Shown here: positions 34,596-44,600 of the stretch, piece by piece | Numbering within the stretch: position 1 is the first letter of the stretch | Layout of the letters: each line of letters starts with the position of its first letter | Assembly (NCBI GenBank): GCA_014706295.1 | Contig: JACSVZ010000015.1 | Location: 57,843,535 to 57,907,534, forward strand | Length of the DNA stretch: 64,000 nt | Reading direction: 5' to 3' | Source: Lycocorax pyrrhopterus obiensis | Lineage: Eukaryota > Chordata > Aves > Passeriformes > Paradisaeidae | The notes under the pieces: model-generated | Told to the model about the DNA's origin: nothing | The model's input: only the letters and a program-made list of their open reading frames with translations | Database searches by the model: none | Made by a program: the position numbers and the translations under genes

Positions 34596-34793
34596 CTAGG
34601 CCATGGCCGGCCCGGGACGGCTCCGCGCCCGACCCGCGCTGCCTCCCGCGGGGAGCGGAGCGGGGCGGAGCGGCGGCGGCGGCGGGAGCGGCGCGAGTGA
34701 ACCGAAGAAGTAGTGAAGGAGCGGGGGGAGGCAAAAAAAAAAAGAGAGGGGGGGGGAGGGAAAAAAATAAAAAGAAGGGAAAAAAATAAACAT
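34596..34793 (-). promoter_or_regulatory. Upstream ORF in the SYT10 leader, including a minimal Met-Ala-stop uORF
   Basis: A minus-strand ATG at 34793 opens a 65-codon frame ending at TAG (34598-34596). An in-frame ATG at 34604-34602 sits in near-ideal Kozak context (GCCATGG) and is followed by one GCC codon and the same TAG. The SYT10 ATG begins 21 nt after that stop. If the TSS lies upstream of 34604 this should lower initiation at the SYT10 start or require reinitiation. The 65-codon frame is low complexity, translating the pyrimidine tract, and I do not think its peptide is functional. Confidence 0.5.
34733..34790 (+). repeat. Homopurine tract (homopyrimidine on the SYT10 strand)
   Basis: Bases 34733-34767 are purine only, mixing A runs with a run of nine G. 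After one T, 34769-34786 is again all purine. It lies about 160-215 nt upstream of the SYT10 ATG, in the leader or core promoter. Such tracts can form H-DNA or bind poly-pyrimidine factors and are length-variable. Confidence 0.8.
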
Positions 34794-34841
34794 CCACTTA
34801 GCAACGCCTTTTGTGGCTCCGGGCTCCGGCAGGCGGCTCGG

Positions 34842-34846
34842 CCAAT
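34842..34846 (+). promoter_or_regulatory. Inverted CCAAT (NF-Y-type) box with nearby GC box
   Basis: CCAAT on the plus strand, which is ATTGG relative to SYT10, about 270 nt upstream of the start codon. A G-rich Sp1-like stretch lies at about 34859-34871. This arrangement is common in CpG-island promoters and suggests a TSS between about 34600 and 34800. It is inference from motifs only. Confidence 0.4.
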
Positions 34847-35180
34847 GGCAGCCCGGCGCGGGGGGCGGGGGGCCCTCGCATCCCCCGGGAAACTTTTCCT
34901 TCCCCCGCCCCGCGGCCCCGCTCGGGCGCGGTGCGGCGCGGTGGGCGGCGCGGGGAGCGGCGGGCGGAGCGCTGTCCCCTCTCCGCCGCAGGACCCCCGG
35001 CCCCGCGGGGCAGCGGCGGCAGCGGGGCGCTCCGGGCGGAGCATCCTCGGCCGCTCATCGCGCTGCGAGCACGAAGCAGGGCTGGTTCCCCACCGCTCCG
35101 CTCGTTCTTCCCCCGGCGTTAATTCCGAGGTGGCTTCGGCAGGGTGATGTTCAGCGCGGGCTACCGAGCCGCGTCAAATA

Positions 35181-37682
35181 ACTTCACTGACCACAGCACC
35201 ATCTCCACTCCGCTTCTCTGCAGCGGAAGGAGCGGGACGGTTGACTTTGTCTATTTCTTTAACTTCTAAAGGAGTTAGAGGAACCTTACGGTTGTCTGGT
35301 CTGTTTCCCCAACAAATTCTGTAAAGTTGGGTTATTTTATAGATAAAAAAGTTGCAGGTACAGCGTGTGTTTGAATATACTTCTAAAAATCAGCACAGCA
35401 CGTAACACTAGTGGTTGTTTCAGTTACCGCCTGTGGAGCTGAAGAAGACTTTAGCTGTTAATTTGTTCATCTACTTACTGAAATTCTGATACAATTTTAT
35501 ATTTGTGAGGGAAAATTCCTCTAGTTCGATGGCATACATGTGTCTTGAAATACTTAATTCTAACCAGGCATAGCTGGAAGGATGTCTGCTAGCAGTTTAC
35601 TTAGCAGCAGTGTCTGTCGTCTGCTGCTTGATTGTCTTTCATAGGCAAGAAAGAGAAGTTAACTTCTGCTGTGCTTTTTTCCCCTCTGGATTTTGATTTT
35701 TTTATATGACACCTGTAAATAAATATCTCTAACATACTGCAAAGTTTAACAGTTGAAAACTTTATAACCATCCTTCAGTAACTGAATTATGCAATGATAC
35801 AATGAATGATTATTCCAGTTTTAATTCTGAAGTTCTGTACTTTACATAGCATAGATACTTATTAAAAACACACGAGGATACTTCTAAACCCCAGCCTTCC
35901 GGTGTTTTGAAGGATGATGCATTTATACAGATGAATTCATACGCATGCACTTTTCAAGATCTTGGGAAAGAAATAGACTGAGGTGTACACAAACTGTAAC
36001 ATCAACACAAAATCTGTTCCACAGAGCTTTTTTTCACAGATATAACACATATTTCAGAAATATCAGATGCTACTAAAGAAATTGTTCTCCATTCAACGCC
36101 TTTCCAGAGACCAGCTTTGTCAAAACCCTGTGTTAATGCCGCAAAATGTTCTGTCAAATCTTAGAATGTTTAGACTGTGACTAGTCAGGGCACAGAACTG
36201 TGTAGGTCTATTTGAAGACTCCTTTCACCCTCATAGGGACCTAAATCTGTATAATTATTAAAATAGGCTTGCTAGCAATAAAAAAGTGTGTAGATATTTT
36301 CATTGCAGTGAAGGCAACTGCTGCCTACTTACAAATTTCAAAATATGAACATATTTACTGTCTGTGTGACATTTACAGTCCTGTTCCCAAAATTCTGTCA
36401 TGCATCACCAACTAATAATTAAGCAGTCTGTTTATATTTCAGACATACCCAGAACTCTAGCAAAAGCTAACAGGAGATACATATACTTCCTAATTAAGAA
36501 AGGATCTTAATCAGAAATTGGTTTTCATGGGAGTAAGGACTGCATTGAAAGGCTGAGACCTAAGCTCCTCCACTTCTGAACTTTTCTACTGACTGTGCCT
36601 ATGGATGTACCACACAGTCCATGAATGAAACTTTCTGTCTCTGAAGGGAATAGCAACTTTGCCTCTGATTGCAGTGAAGTTTCACACATAGACCAGTTTG
36701 CTATCCTGCTTGTTTGTTTATCTAGTGAGACTTTGGTGCATTTTTATATTGCTTGTCTTCGCACACAAGAGCTTCATTTCAGTGAAGATCACACCACCTC
36801 GTTGTTACTGATAGCACTGATATGTACACAGGTGCAGAAAAGCACAAACAGGTAGATTCTACATCAGTAAATTATAAAAAAAACCACCCGACCATTTGAA
36901 GATTTTCAGATAGGTATCTGGAAGTGGACACCCAACTCATCTTTCTTAGCTGTCCTAAATATTTTAAAAGATGCTTTTATGTATACAGAAAACACCAGCC
37001 ACACTAACTAGTGTTACTGTACCTTTATCAGAGGCATCTAAATCCTGTTCTTCAGTAAGTATCATGGATATAAACTTAAATTAATCAATAGAATAATTTT
37101 TCGCAGTCTAAGTACTATGAGATTAGTTTCACTAGGAGATTAATGATCCTTCTGGTGAGATATGCTGACTAAACTTGTCCTAAACCAGTTCCAGGAACAA
37201 CTTTTGTTGCTGGGGTCGAGTTATTGATGAGGAAATGCTTCACTTTTCTATTGAGGATTTTAGTCTTAAATGTAAATTAAGATTACCAATCACGGCATTT
37301 TTCTCCAATATGTTCTTCCAGTGGAAAACTACTTTTTCTGCATATGAAGGGACACAACAGCTTGTTTTCTAGCTACAACTCCCACTGCTTTGATTTTCAA
37401 TAGCCTGGCAGTTTTTAAATTAATATGCAGCTGCATCGTGTGCCCTTGTATCCACAAAAACCATTAATTTCCCCTTTGGAAGTGCTCTCGCATGGTGTTT
37501 TAGGACACAATAACCTCTCGCCTCATGGGTTCCAGCCAGTGGGATCAGACCAGACCAGACCAGACCAAACCATATCAACTCTTGCTATACTGACTGCTGG
37601 TCGTTACCAGGTTCATATTGGCTTAAGCTTCCTGTTGACTAAGGGAGAAAATCTCTCTTTTTTCAAATTAATTGCACATATG
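35181..37682. other. Intergenic DNA upstream of SYT10
   Basis: AT-rich with no recognisable exon. Apart from a (CAGAC)4 repeat, I see no repeat family. Confidence 0.7.
37546..37565 (+). repeat. (CAGAC)4 pentanucleotide microsatellite
   Basis: Four perfect CAGAC units followed by a decayed unit (caaac). Confidence 0.9.
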
Positions 37683-37695
37683 ACACGGGGCACCA
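37683..37695 (-). other. Retroviral primer-binding-site remnant matching tRNA-Met
   Basis: On the minus strand TGGTGCCCCGTGT begins two bases (TA) after the LTR end. Its complement ACACGGGGCACCA equals the last 13 nt, including CCA, of a vertebrate elongator tRNA-Met as I recall it. The match stops after 13 nt, so the proviral interior is deleted from that point. This placement is the expected LTR-CA, 2 nt, PBS layout. Confidence 0.75.
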
Positions 37696-37697
37696 TA

Positions 37698-38174
37698 TGA
37701 CGCTTTACTGCGCCTTAATTATGTCTCCCCAGGTGGAGGAGTTTCCAGAGCCCTTGCCTGGGCTCTGCAGACGAACGGGACTTTTCCACGCTTCTTGCTT
37801 TTAGAAAGTTGTTTATTAAGTCTTATCAGAGGAGCTCAGCCAGAGAGACATGACTCCCCTTAGAGCATGCGAGAGAAAAGGCCAAGTTATCAAGATAACA
37901 CCGTTCTTTTAAAGGTAAATTACCCAATGAAAGCCCGAAACTAAAGATATTTTTACTTTTCTACCAATGTTCAATAAATTGTTCTGTCACATGAAAGGAA
38001 CTGCGGCATTTTTCACCCAATCATCTCAATCCACTTTTGCCGCAGAAAATGGAGCAGAGAAAGAAGAAAGAAGAAGGCCTAAAACAGCAACAATCCTCCA
38101 TTTTGAAGGTTTTGCTTCTTATCTATTTTGCTATATTAACAAACCCAACACCTCTAAATTTTCACCCTGTGACA
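37698..38174 (-). mobile_element. Endogenous retrovirus 5' LTR (truncated provirus), minus strand
   Basis: On the minus strand it starts TGTCACAGGGTGAAAATTTA at 38174 and ends ..AAAGCGTCA at 37698, with TG..CA termini and 477 bp. U3 carries pyrimidine-rich and AAAATGGAGGATTG segments like other avian ERV LTRs. A poly(A) signal AATAAA lies at 37817-37812, followed by a GC-richer U5. The left end is fixed by the adjacent PBS remnant. The right end is less certain, because the flanking bases show no polypurine tract and a TATATAAG motif sits just outside it. No gag, pol or env is recognised to the left. Confidence 0.75.
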
Positions 38175-38192
38175 ATCTTATATAATGTTCTA

Positions 38193-38606
38193 TCACCTAA
38201 TTCCCACCAGTGTAGAGTCTGCTTCTTCCCAGAGGGTAGGTAATTTTCTCCATGGACAAAGGTCAAAGACAGGGTTGTCCAGGGGGGTAGAACCCTTCAA
38301 AACAGGCAGAGAAATATTCCCTGCACTTTGGACTCCAACACACATATTCACACCTTCATGTTGTCCATGAAGTATCCAACCAGTGGTGAGGGTATTATGC
38401 TCTGGACAGGAAAAACATGGCAAAACCACTCGGTTTTGTGAGATGTATCCTTTAATGAAGACCATGTTGGGAGTTTTGAAGTTTAGGCAATATAGGTAGC
38501 CTATATATAAAGGCAGATAAAAGTTTTGGCCTTGGTTTCTTGATTTGGAATCCAATAAGGATGCCAAAAAAGCATTGGGACTGGGGGAAAAGAAACATTT
38601 CAACAT
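38193..38606 (-). other. Unexplained 137-codon open frame abutting the ERV LTR
   Basis: A minus-strand frame ending 19 nt upstream of the LTR's 5' terminus. The C-terminal half is rich in Pro, Trp and Cys and ends ..EEADSTLVGIR. I do not recognise it as gag, pol, env or a host protein. It may be a chance ORF in host flank or an extension of U3 or ERV sequence. Confidence 0.25.
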
Positions 38607-38633
38607 TTTCTCCTACTTTTGAGTAGGAGAAAA
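38606..38633. repeat. Perfect 11 bp inverted repeat, 6 nt loop
   Basis: ttttctcctac and gtaggagaaaa flank ttttga, which could form a short hairpin. Confidence 0.85.
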
Positions 38634-41600
38634 GATTGAAACCATAGGTTACAAGCACAGTTTGCCTTTGCGACAGTTACAAATACTTTTTTTTCCCTGA
38701 TAGCATCACTGTAACTTTAAAATTCCTTGTAAACACCAAAATAAAACCTGAAACATTAAAGATTGCTTTACTCTATCTACATATTTTTAACCGTCTACTT
38801 CTGAGTAAGAAGTGAATAAAAAAAAGGCATACAGCAGTCCAGGAGACAGTCAAAGCAGAATGTTCCTAACCTGCGAATTAGAAAGGAAGGGTGGCATGAG
38901 CATGTATGAACAGGGACTCTACATCAGGTTTAGCAATAATACAAAAAAAATAAATTTTTTTCTACCCTTCTTAATTTCTTCTTCTTGCTTCCACACTTTC
39001 ATAATATCTGACACTACAACCCCTCCTCTGGGTTGCTTTTTCCAACTTCTAATTCACTGTGAATAAAAACTATAATCATGAAGAGACCTCCCCATGTTTT
39101 GTCCAAAGAGATGCTTCTTCAATTTTTGAAATGCTGAGCAACTGTTACTTTAATTTTTTTCCGCTTGATTTGGTGCAGTTGGTACTTAAGCCTACAAATC
39201 CGAGCACAGTCCTTCAGGACCTGCACAAACAGATGAAGCCACTTCTGAGAGCCAGCAGCTAACAATGTTGGCAGTTTTGTGAAAACATTTTTTACAATAT
39301 GTGTGGCATGGAATAATTTATGAAGATTTAAGACAAGTCCTGAAGAATAATTGGTCAGAGAGCAAGAGGAAAAAGCGATTATTACCCTATTTTATTTCAA
39401 ATCATGCTTTGTGAGTGATACATGGCACAGACAAGTTTTTGGTGTCTTGGAGCCCTGCATCCACTGTGAGTTGTTTGCTTTTTACCTACTAGCAAGTAAT
39501 TACATAAAATCCTTTTTTTCACTGCAATGTCCTAAGCATGGGGGATGGTGTTTTTTATGGCTATTTGAGCAGGAGGAAGAGCAGAGCAATTAACTAGAAG
39601 CCACCAGATCCCTAGAGCTCATCCTGGCTGACGGGGAGAATGGATGTAGTTGGTCCTTGGTTGGTGGGCAGACTGTTGGAAGAGGTAAGAAGGGCAGATT
39701 GAAGACAGTTTCCTTCTCCGATAGTTTTGGTTTGTTTTTTTTTTTTTTTTAATGAAGCATTTTTGGGTCTAATGAACCTTTTATATCTCCCATTTCTCAG
39801 TGGAAGGGCTCCCTTGTCTCGTCTCTGTGGCTCTATCACCTGCACCACGCAGGCTCTCATTTTTATCATTTTCGCCTAATTTTTGAAGTGGAAGAAAAAC
39901 AAGGTCTCAGAGAAGCAACATGTTTGAGCACGTATGTGTGACATGGTGCCTTAAAAGGACATATTCCATTGAATCATAGCATTTTAACAATCTCTGTTGC
40001 CTTTTTTCTTCCTATTACCTTCCATTTCTCTTAGTTGCACTTACTGAGGAATGAGGTTGTGACTGGCATTAGCAAGCTTTCTTCAGCTGTGGACAAGACA
40101 TCATACTGAAATAATCTCATGATATGCAAAGTTATTTGGTTTGAAGAGTTTATAGAATAATAGAAAAAATTATTTTTCTTTTCTCAGCATATTTTTCAAA
40201 GTTTTTTCTGAAAACCAACTTTCTTAAAATACTCTCTGGTGATACAAGCCAACCATAATCTTCGGTGAAATAAGGTATTTTTTGCTACTAGAATTGTTCA
40301 GTGCAGCCAGGTTTTGCTGATTAATTTAGGTTATTTCTCTGCACCTAATGAATTTCTGTCTCTGTGTGCCTTCTAGTGAGATGGCTGTGAGCATGCTCCT
40401 TAATGATTTTCAAGCTCTATTATCAACCTGAACCCAGACACAAGCAGTTTGTTTGGTGAATATAATTTTTGTTCCGGTTTTGTTCCTCTGTACTTGATTT
40501 TCATGGTAGAGTGCCTCCTGTAACAGCTCCAAATTTATTTTGCTTAAAAAATATTTAATTAAAAGTCCTGATAAATTAAGGATATTGTGGCCTAGTTTGT
40601 TGCATCCTGCTCTCACAGCAACACTATTTGGTGAATGCATGATTAGGTCCTAACGCAACAGCACAAACCTCACCGAAATAATTTGTGGTAGTGCAGATAT
40701 AGCAAAAACATTTGCTTTGAAGGGCAACACTTTTGCTGCAATACATGTAATTCATATCCTAAAGCAACTAGAATAAAATTGATCAACTATTATGAAATAA
40801 ACACCTATTCATCTGCACTAACAATAGTCACTGTAGAGATGTACATGTAGGTAATAAAATTATTACATCCATATAAATCATTTAGTTCCACATAAACAAA
40901 TTATTACTACTCAGCATTGTCAAAAGAGTAAAGCTCCATGCTTTTAGAAGATAGCAGCTCTGCCTCGACATTCATTCATGATAAATGAGCCTCATTTCAG
41001 CATTTGTTGAGTGCAGGAGACCTTTATCCTGTGACATTGTTCTATTCCACTGTCATTATTTCTTAATTAGCTCTGTCATCACTAGTTTGGAGCTTGGTAC
41101 ATGTTACTGGCCAAATTCAGCTTTGACTTAAGCGGGTACAGTATCATTTACTCACAGCAGAAATTATGTTCATTTGAGTCAGGACTGTGCTTAATTCTCA
41201 GCTCTTAACCAGTGGCTCATGATTCACTTTCCTTGTTCACAACAGATGCTGGAAAATAAACACAGCAAACTAACTTTTAGAATGAGAAGATGCCATTCAC
41301 ACATCTGTGGATGAGTGTCACCCTGCTCTCTTCCTCCCATCCTTGTCACCTGCCCCACATTCTGCTGGGGACAGGCAGAGCTGCCTGGCAGGGTGTCTGA
41401 CATGTCCTGCAAGCCAGGTCTGCTATTTGCACAGCGAGGTGTGTTCTTGGAAGGTCTGATAGTGGCAGCAAAAGTGCAGTACTCCTTGACCATCCTCAAC
41501 CAGAGCAGGTCTCTTAGGTAATTGAGAACTAATCAGATTCTCCCAGCTGTGCCTTTTTTTTACTTAAAGCTCCTGCTGCATTGTACTTTGGCTGGACCCT

Positions 41601-44600
41601 GGTCCCTTAACAATGTGCCCAGACATAAGGTGATATCTCATGTTCTGGTTCTCAGAGAGCCTGTTTCCCACCTGGACCACGGTAAATAAACTCTGTTAGG
41701 TTTCAAGTGATGTTTTCCATTCTCTAATAATTTGTAATTTAATTTTTTTTTCAGTGAGAGAAAGGAACTAATCCCTGGTAATTCTAATTAACACAGCTCC
41801 ATTTTTGCATAATCATTAATTTCAGGGATTTCTTCCTAGCCCTGAATAGCTGCTCTCCCTTTTGTTTATAGTCGGGGGAATAAGTCAGGCACAATACCCA
41901 AAACCAATGTATTAGTACCGTGCAGAGAACTGTTTATGGGCTGTTCCATCAGCAGAGTGTGGTTGCTGCTGACTGGAGCCTTGGGAAGGGGTGGGGACTC
42001 CAGTGTGCAAAGCTTCCCAGAAGGGACGGGAAGGGAGCACAGGGCCACAACATCAGGTTTTTTTCCAGCACAGGCTGACAAAATGGGCAAGTCTGGCACA
42101 CTGGAAAAAGTGTCCTGCAAATTTTTGCACTCAGCCTGAAGGGAGCAAGATTTCCTGGTGGAGAGACACAACCACGGTTTTGCAAATGGCACAAATAAAT
42201 GGTGGGAATGTTGATGCCTTCCACCCCTCCTAGAAGTTTGGTTACCCATCTTGAATTAGTTATCACGTCACAAAGTACAACATTTACAAATTTCTTGAGC
42301 TGGTGTGTGAACATTGGGGAGACTGACAGCAGCAGAACCTGCCTAAAGGTCACAGCAATTAATTCCTGTGAAGGCTGTATCAGGGCTATTTATTTTATGC
42401 ACAATTTTTTTTTTTAGTGTTTATGGAAAGAAAATATTTTTTCAGCTTGTTTGAATATGCTGTCAGATTGCCCCACCACACTGATAAGAGTCCTGGGATG
42501 CATATGCAGATGTCGGAAAGGATAAGGATATAGGGAAGCACACCCACAGGAACAACTCAAACATGTCAAAATCATGTCTCAAATGTGGCTGAATCGTGAC
42601 TGTTTTCATCAAGATTTCATATCATGGTCTCTAACTTGTCATTCAATCATGGCTTATATATATGAACAGTATCTAAATGAATAAATTCTGGTGACGCACA
42701 AAGTGAAAGGTGTGGAAGCAGTTTCAATCATTCTTGGTAGGACATCTGAGTCTCTAAAACATGTGGTTCACTAACTTTCTCAGGCAGCTTGTCCTGGTAT
42801 CTGGTCTCTGTGTCCTTACAGGGAGGTGTTGTAGTGTTTATTTAATTCCAGAAATACCTCTCTGAGAAGGAACATGACAGCATTGTAGAGGATGCCTTAC
42901 CATTTCAAAAGAAAATCTATACCTGCAAAATGGCACTGCTACATTTGTTTTTCAGAATTAGTTCTCACAAGTACTTTTTCTATTAAAAAATGTTTTTCCT
43001 GAATGGTTTACAATGCACATAGTCAAAAGCAAAAAATGTAATAATAAAATAATATAATGATGCTTTGAATCAGCCATCTATCACCTGACTGAGCAAACTT
43101 CTGGAGTACTGCAATTACAGCATCTTCCATCTACTGTAAAATTCAGAAATCAAGACAGTTTTAGGGGAGAATCACTGCTAAATAACTGTGAACATGGAGT
43201 GTTTCATATTCTTAACTGTGAATGATATACTTAAGGAGAAAACTTGGAGATGAACTTTAAAAATGCAGGTTTTAAAGCAAAAGTGGAAAAAAAATAAAAT
43301 AAAAGCAAGCTTTTTTGGTAAACTTTAAAGCTTTTGCATAAATTCTGAGTCAGGCACTGCAGACAGAAGCTTCATCTGCCCAAAAAGGATAAATATATGT
43401 CTGCACTCTTCTCCATCTCAAGTTGTTATTTGATTTAATGGAAAGTAGCTCACGAAGAAGCCGCTTGTAGGTCTAGCTGTGAGACAGGTACTATATTCAT
43501 GTTTTGATGAAGATTTGATATTTTGCTCCCTTTCAGAGCAGCCTAAAAGCTTTTTTTAAATATACATTAATAGATAGTGAATCCATTGTGCCTATCCATC
43601 AGCTTAAAATCAGCTAGAAATCAGAGCTCATGAGTGCTGAAGGCCTTAGCCTATAAAAGAAGAGGGCAGAAGAATTTATTTGTCTTCCCTATGTTTAGCT
43701 ATCTGCAATGTAGATGTGTTATCTGTCACCTGTTTTTAGCTTATGGACAGAAGTGGGTACTGTACAGTGAATTATCTGAGCCCTCTTACTTGTTACCTTA
43801 AGATGAGATAAATTTTTCTTTTAGCATACCTATTCTCCATTGACTCTGGAGGAATGGCCAGCTCAAACAGACACGTGAATCACAGTGCAGGACAATAAAT
43901 CCAACTCTGAGATCTAGAATTTCAGTCTTCTAAGGCAGTGGCACCAAGTAAGCATCAAGATGTTGCAATATTCCATGCAACTATGGAAGTGAGAAGTTCT
44001 GGGGAAGTGATTCCCCTTTCACTAGCCCTCCAGTACTCACACAGACTGATCTCATGGGAGTTTTTGGATTTTTTTCATAATGAGCATCATCTGTGATGGA
44101 AGCCACAGGCCAAGACAGCTTTGGAGTCTCCTTGCACAGATTTCTCCTGCAGCTACTCATCTTCTGGGAAGCCAGAACCCTTCCTCTGACCTTGTGCACA
44201 GGGTGGGTGCTTTGGCAGCCTGCTACAGAGAGCCAGAGGGACAACTGCTAGTGGTAGGGCTGGAAACGGAGTGGGAATGAGACTAATTTGGGAGGGAGAA
44301 GTGAAAATTTTATATTTGTCCTGCCTAACTTCCCTTGCCCTGGAGTAACCAGTGCTGGGGAGTGTGATGGTGCTTGAAGGAACGCTCAGAGGCTACATTG
44401 TGGGTCATAAGATTGTTACAAAACATTTAGAAAAACTTGTGGTGCACATTATTTATATGGTATTTGGTGAAGAAATCTAAAGAAAATAAAGTGTGAAATA
44501 GGAAAAAGACTGACATGATATGAGTAGTAGATGTCAGTATGTCAGCTACTTGAGTGGTGAGAATTAGCAACAAAAAGTTCTTCAGAGGAAATAAGGAAAC

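Larger units (their letters stand above)
33560..35180 (-). promoter_or_regulatory. SYT10: CpG-island promoter of SYT10
   Basis: A sharp rise in G+C and CpG density within otherwise AT-rich DNA, covering exon 1, the leader, the first roughly 860 bp of intron 1 and about 600 bp upstream of the start codon. It contains (CGG) runs near 34670-34690, GC boxes around 34861-34870 and an inverted CCAAT box. I see no convincing TATA box placed to define a single TSS, so dispersed initiation is likely. Boundaries were judged by eye. Confidence 0.85.

Noticed and set aside
33510..35181. Many long overlapping open frames on both strands across the CpG island, up to 354 codons.
   Set aside because: GC-rich DNA has few stop codons. 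The only real coding here is SYT10 exon 1; the 354-codon frame starts with GTG and runs through the exon 1 donor into intron 1.
35180..35215. Possible RE1/NRSF (REST) site near the promoter (cacagcaccat).
   Set aside because: Only one half-site is approximate and the second half is missing, so it does not meet the RE1 consensus.
37698..38174. tRNA-Trp primer-binding site as used by alpharetroviruses.
   Set aside because: It needs two indels to align, whereas tRNA-Met matches 13 of 13 nt.
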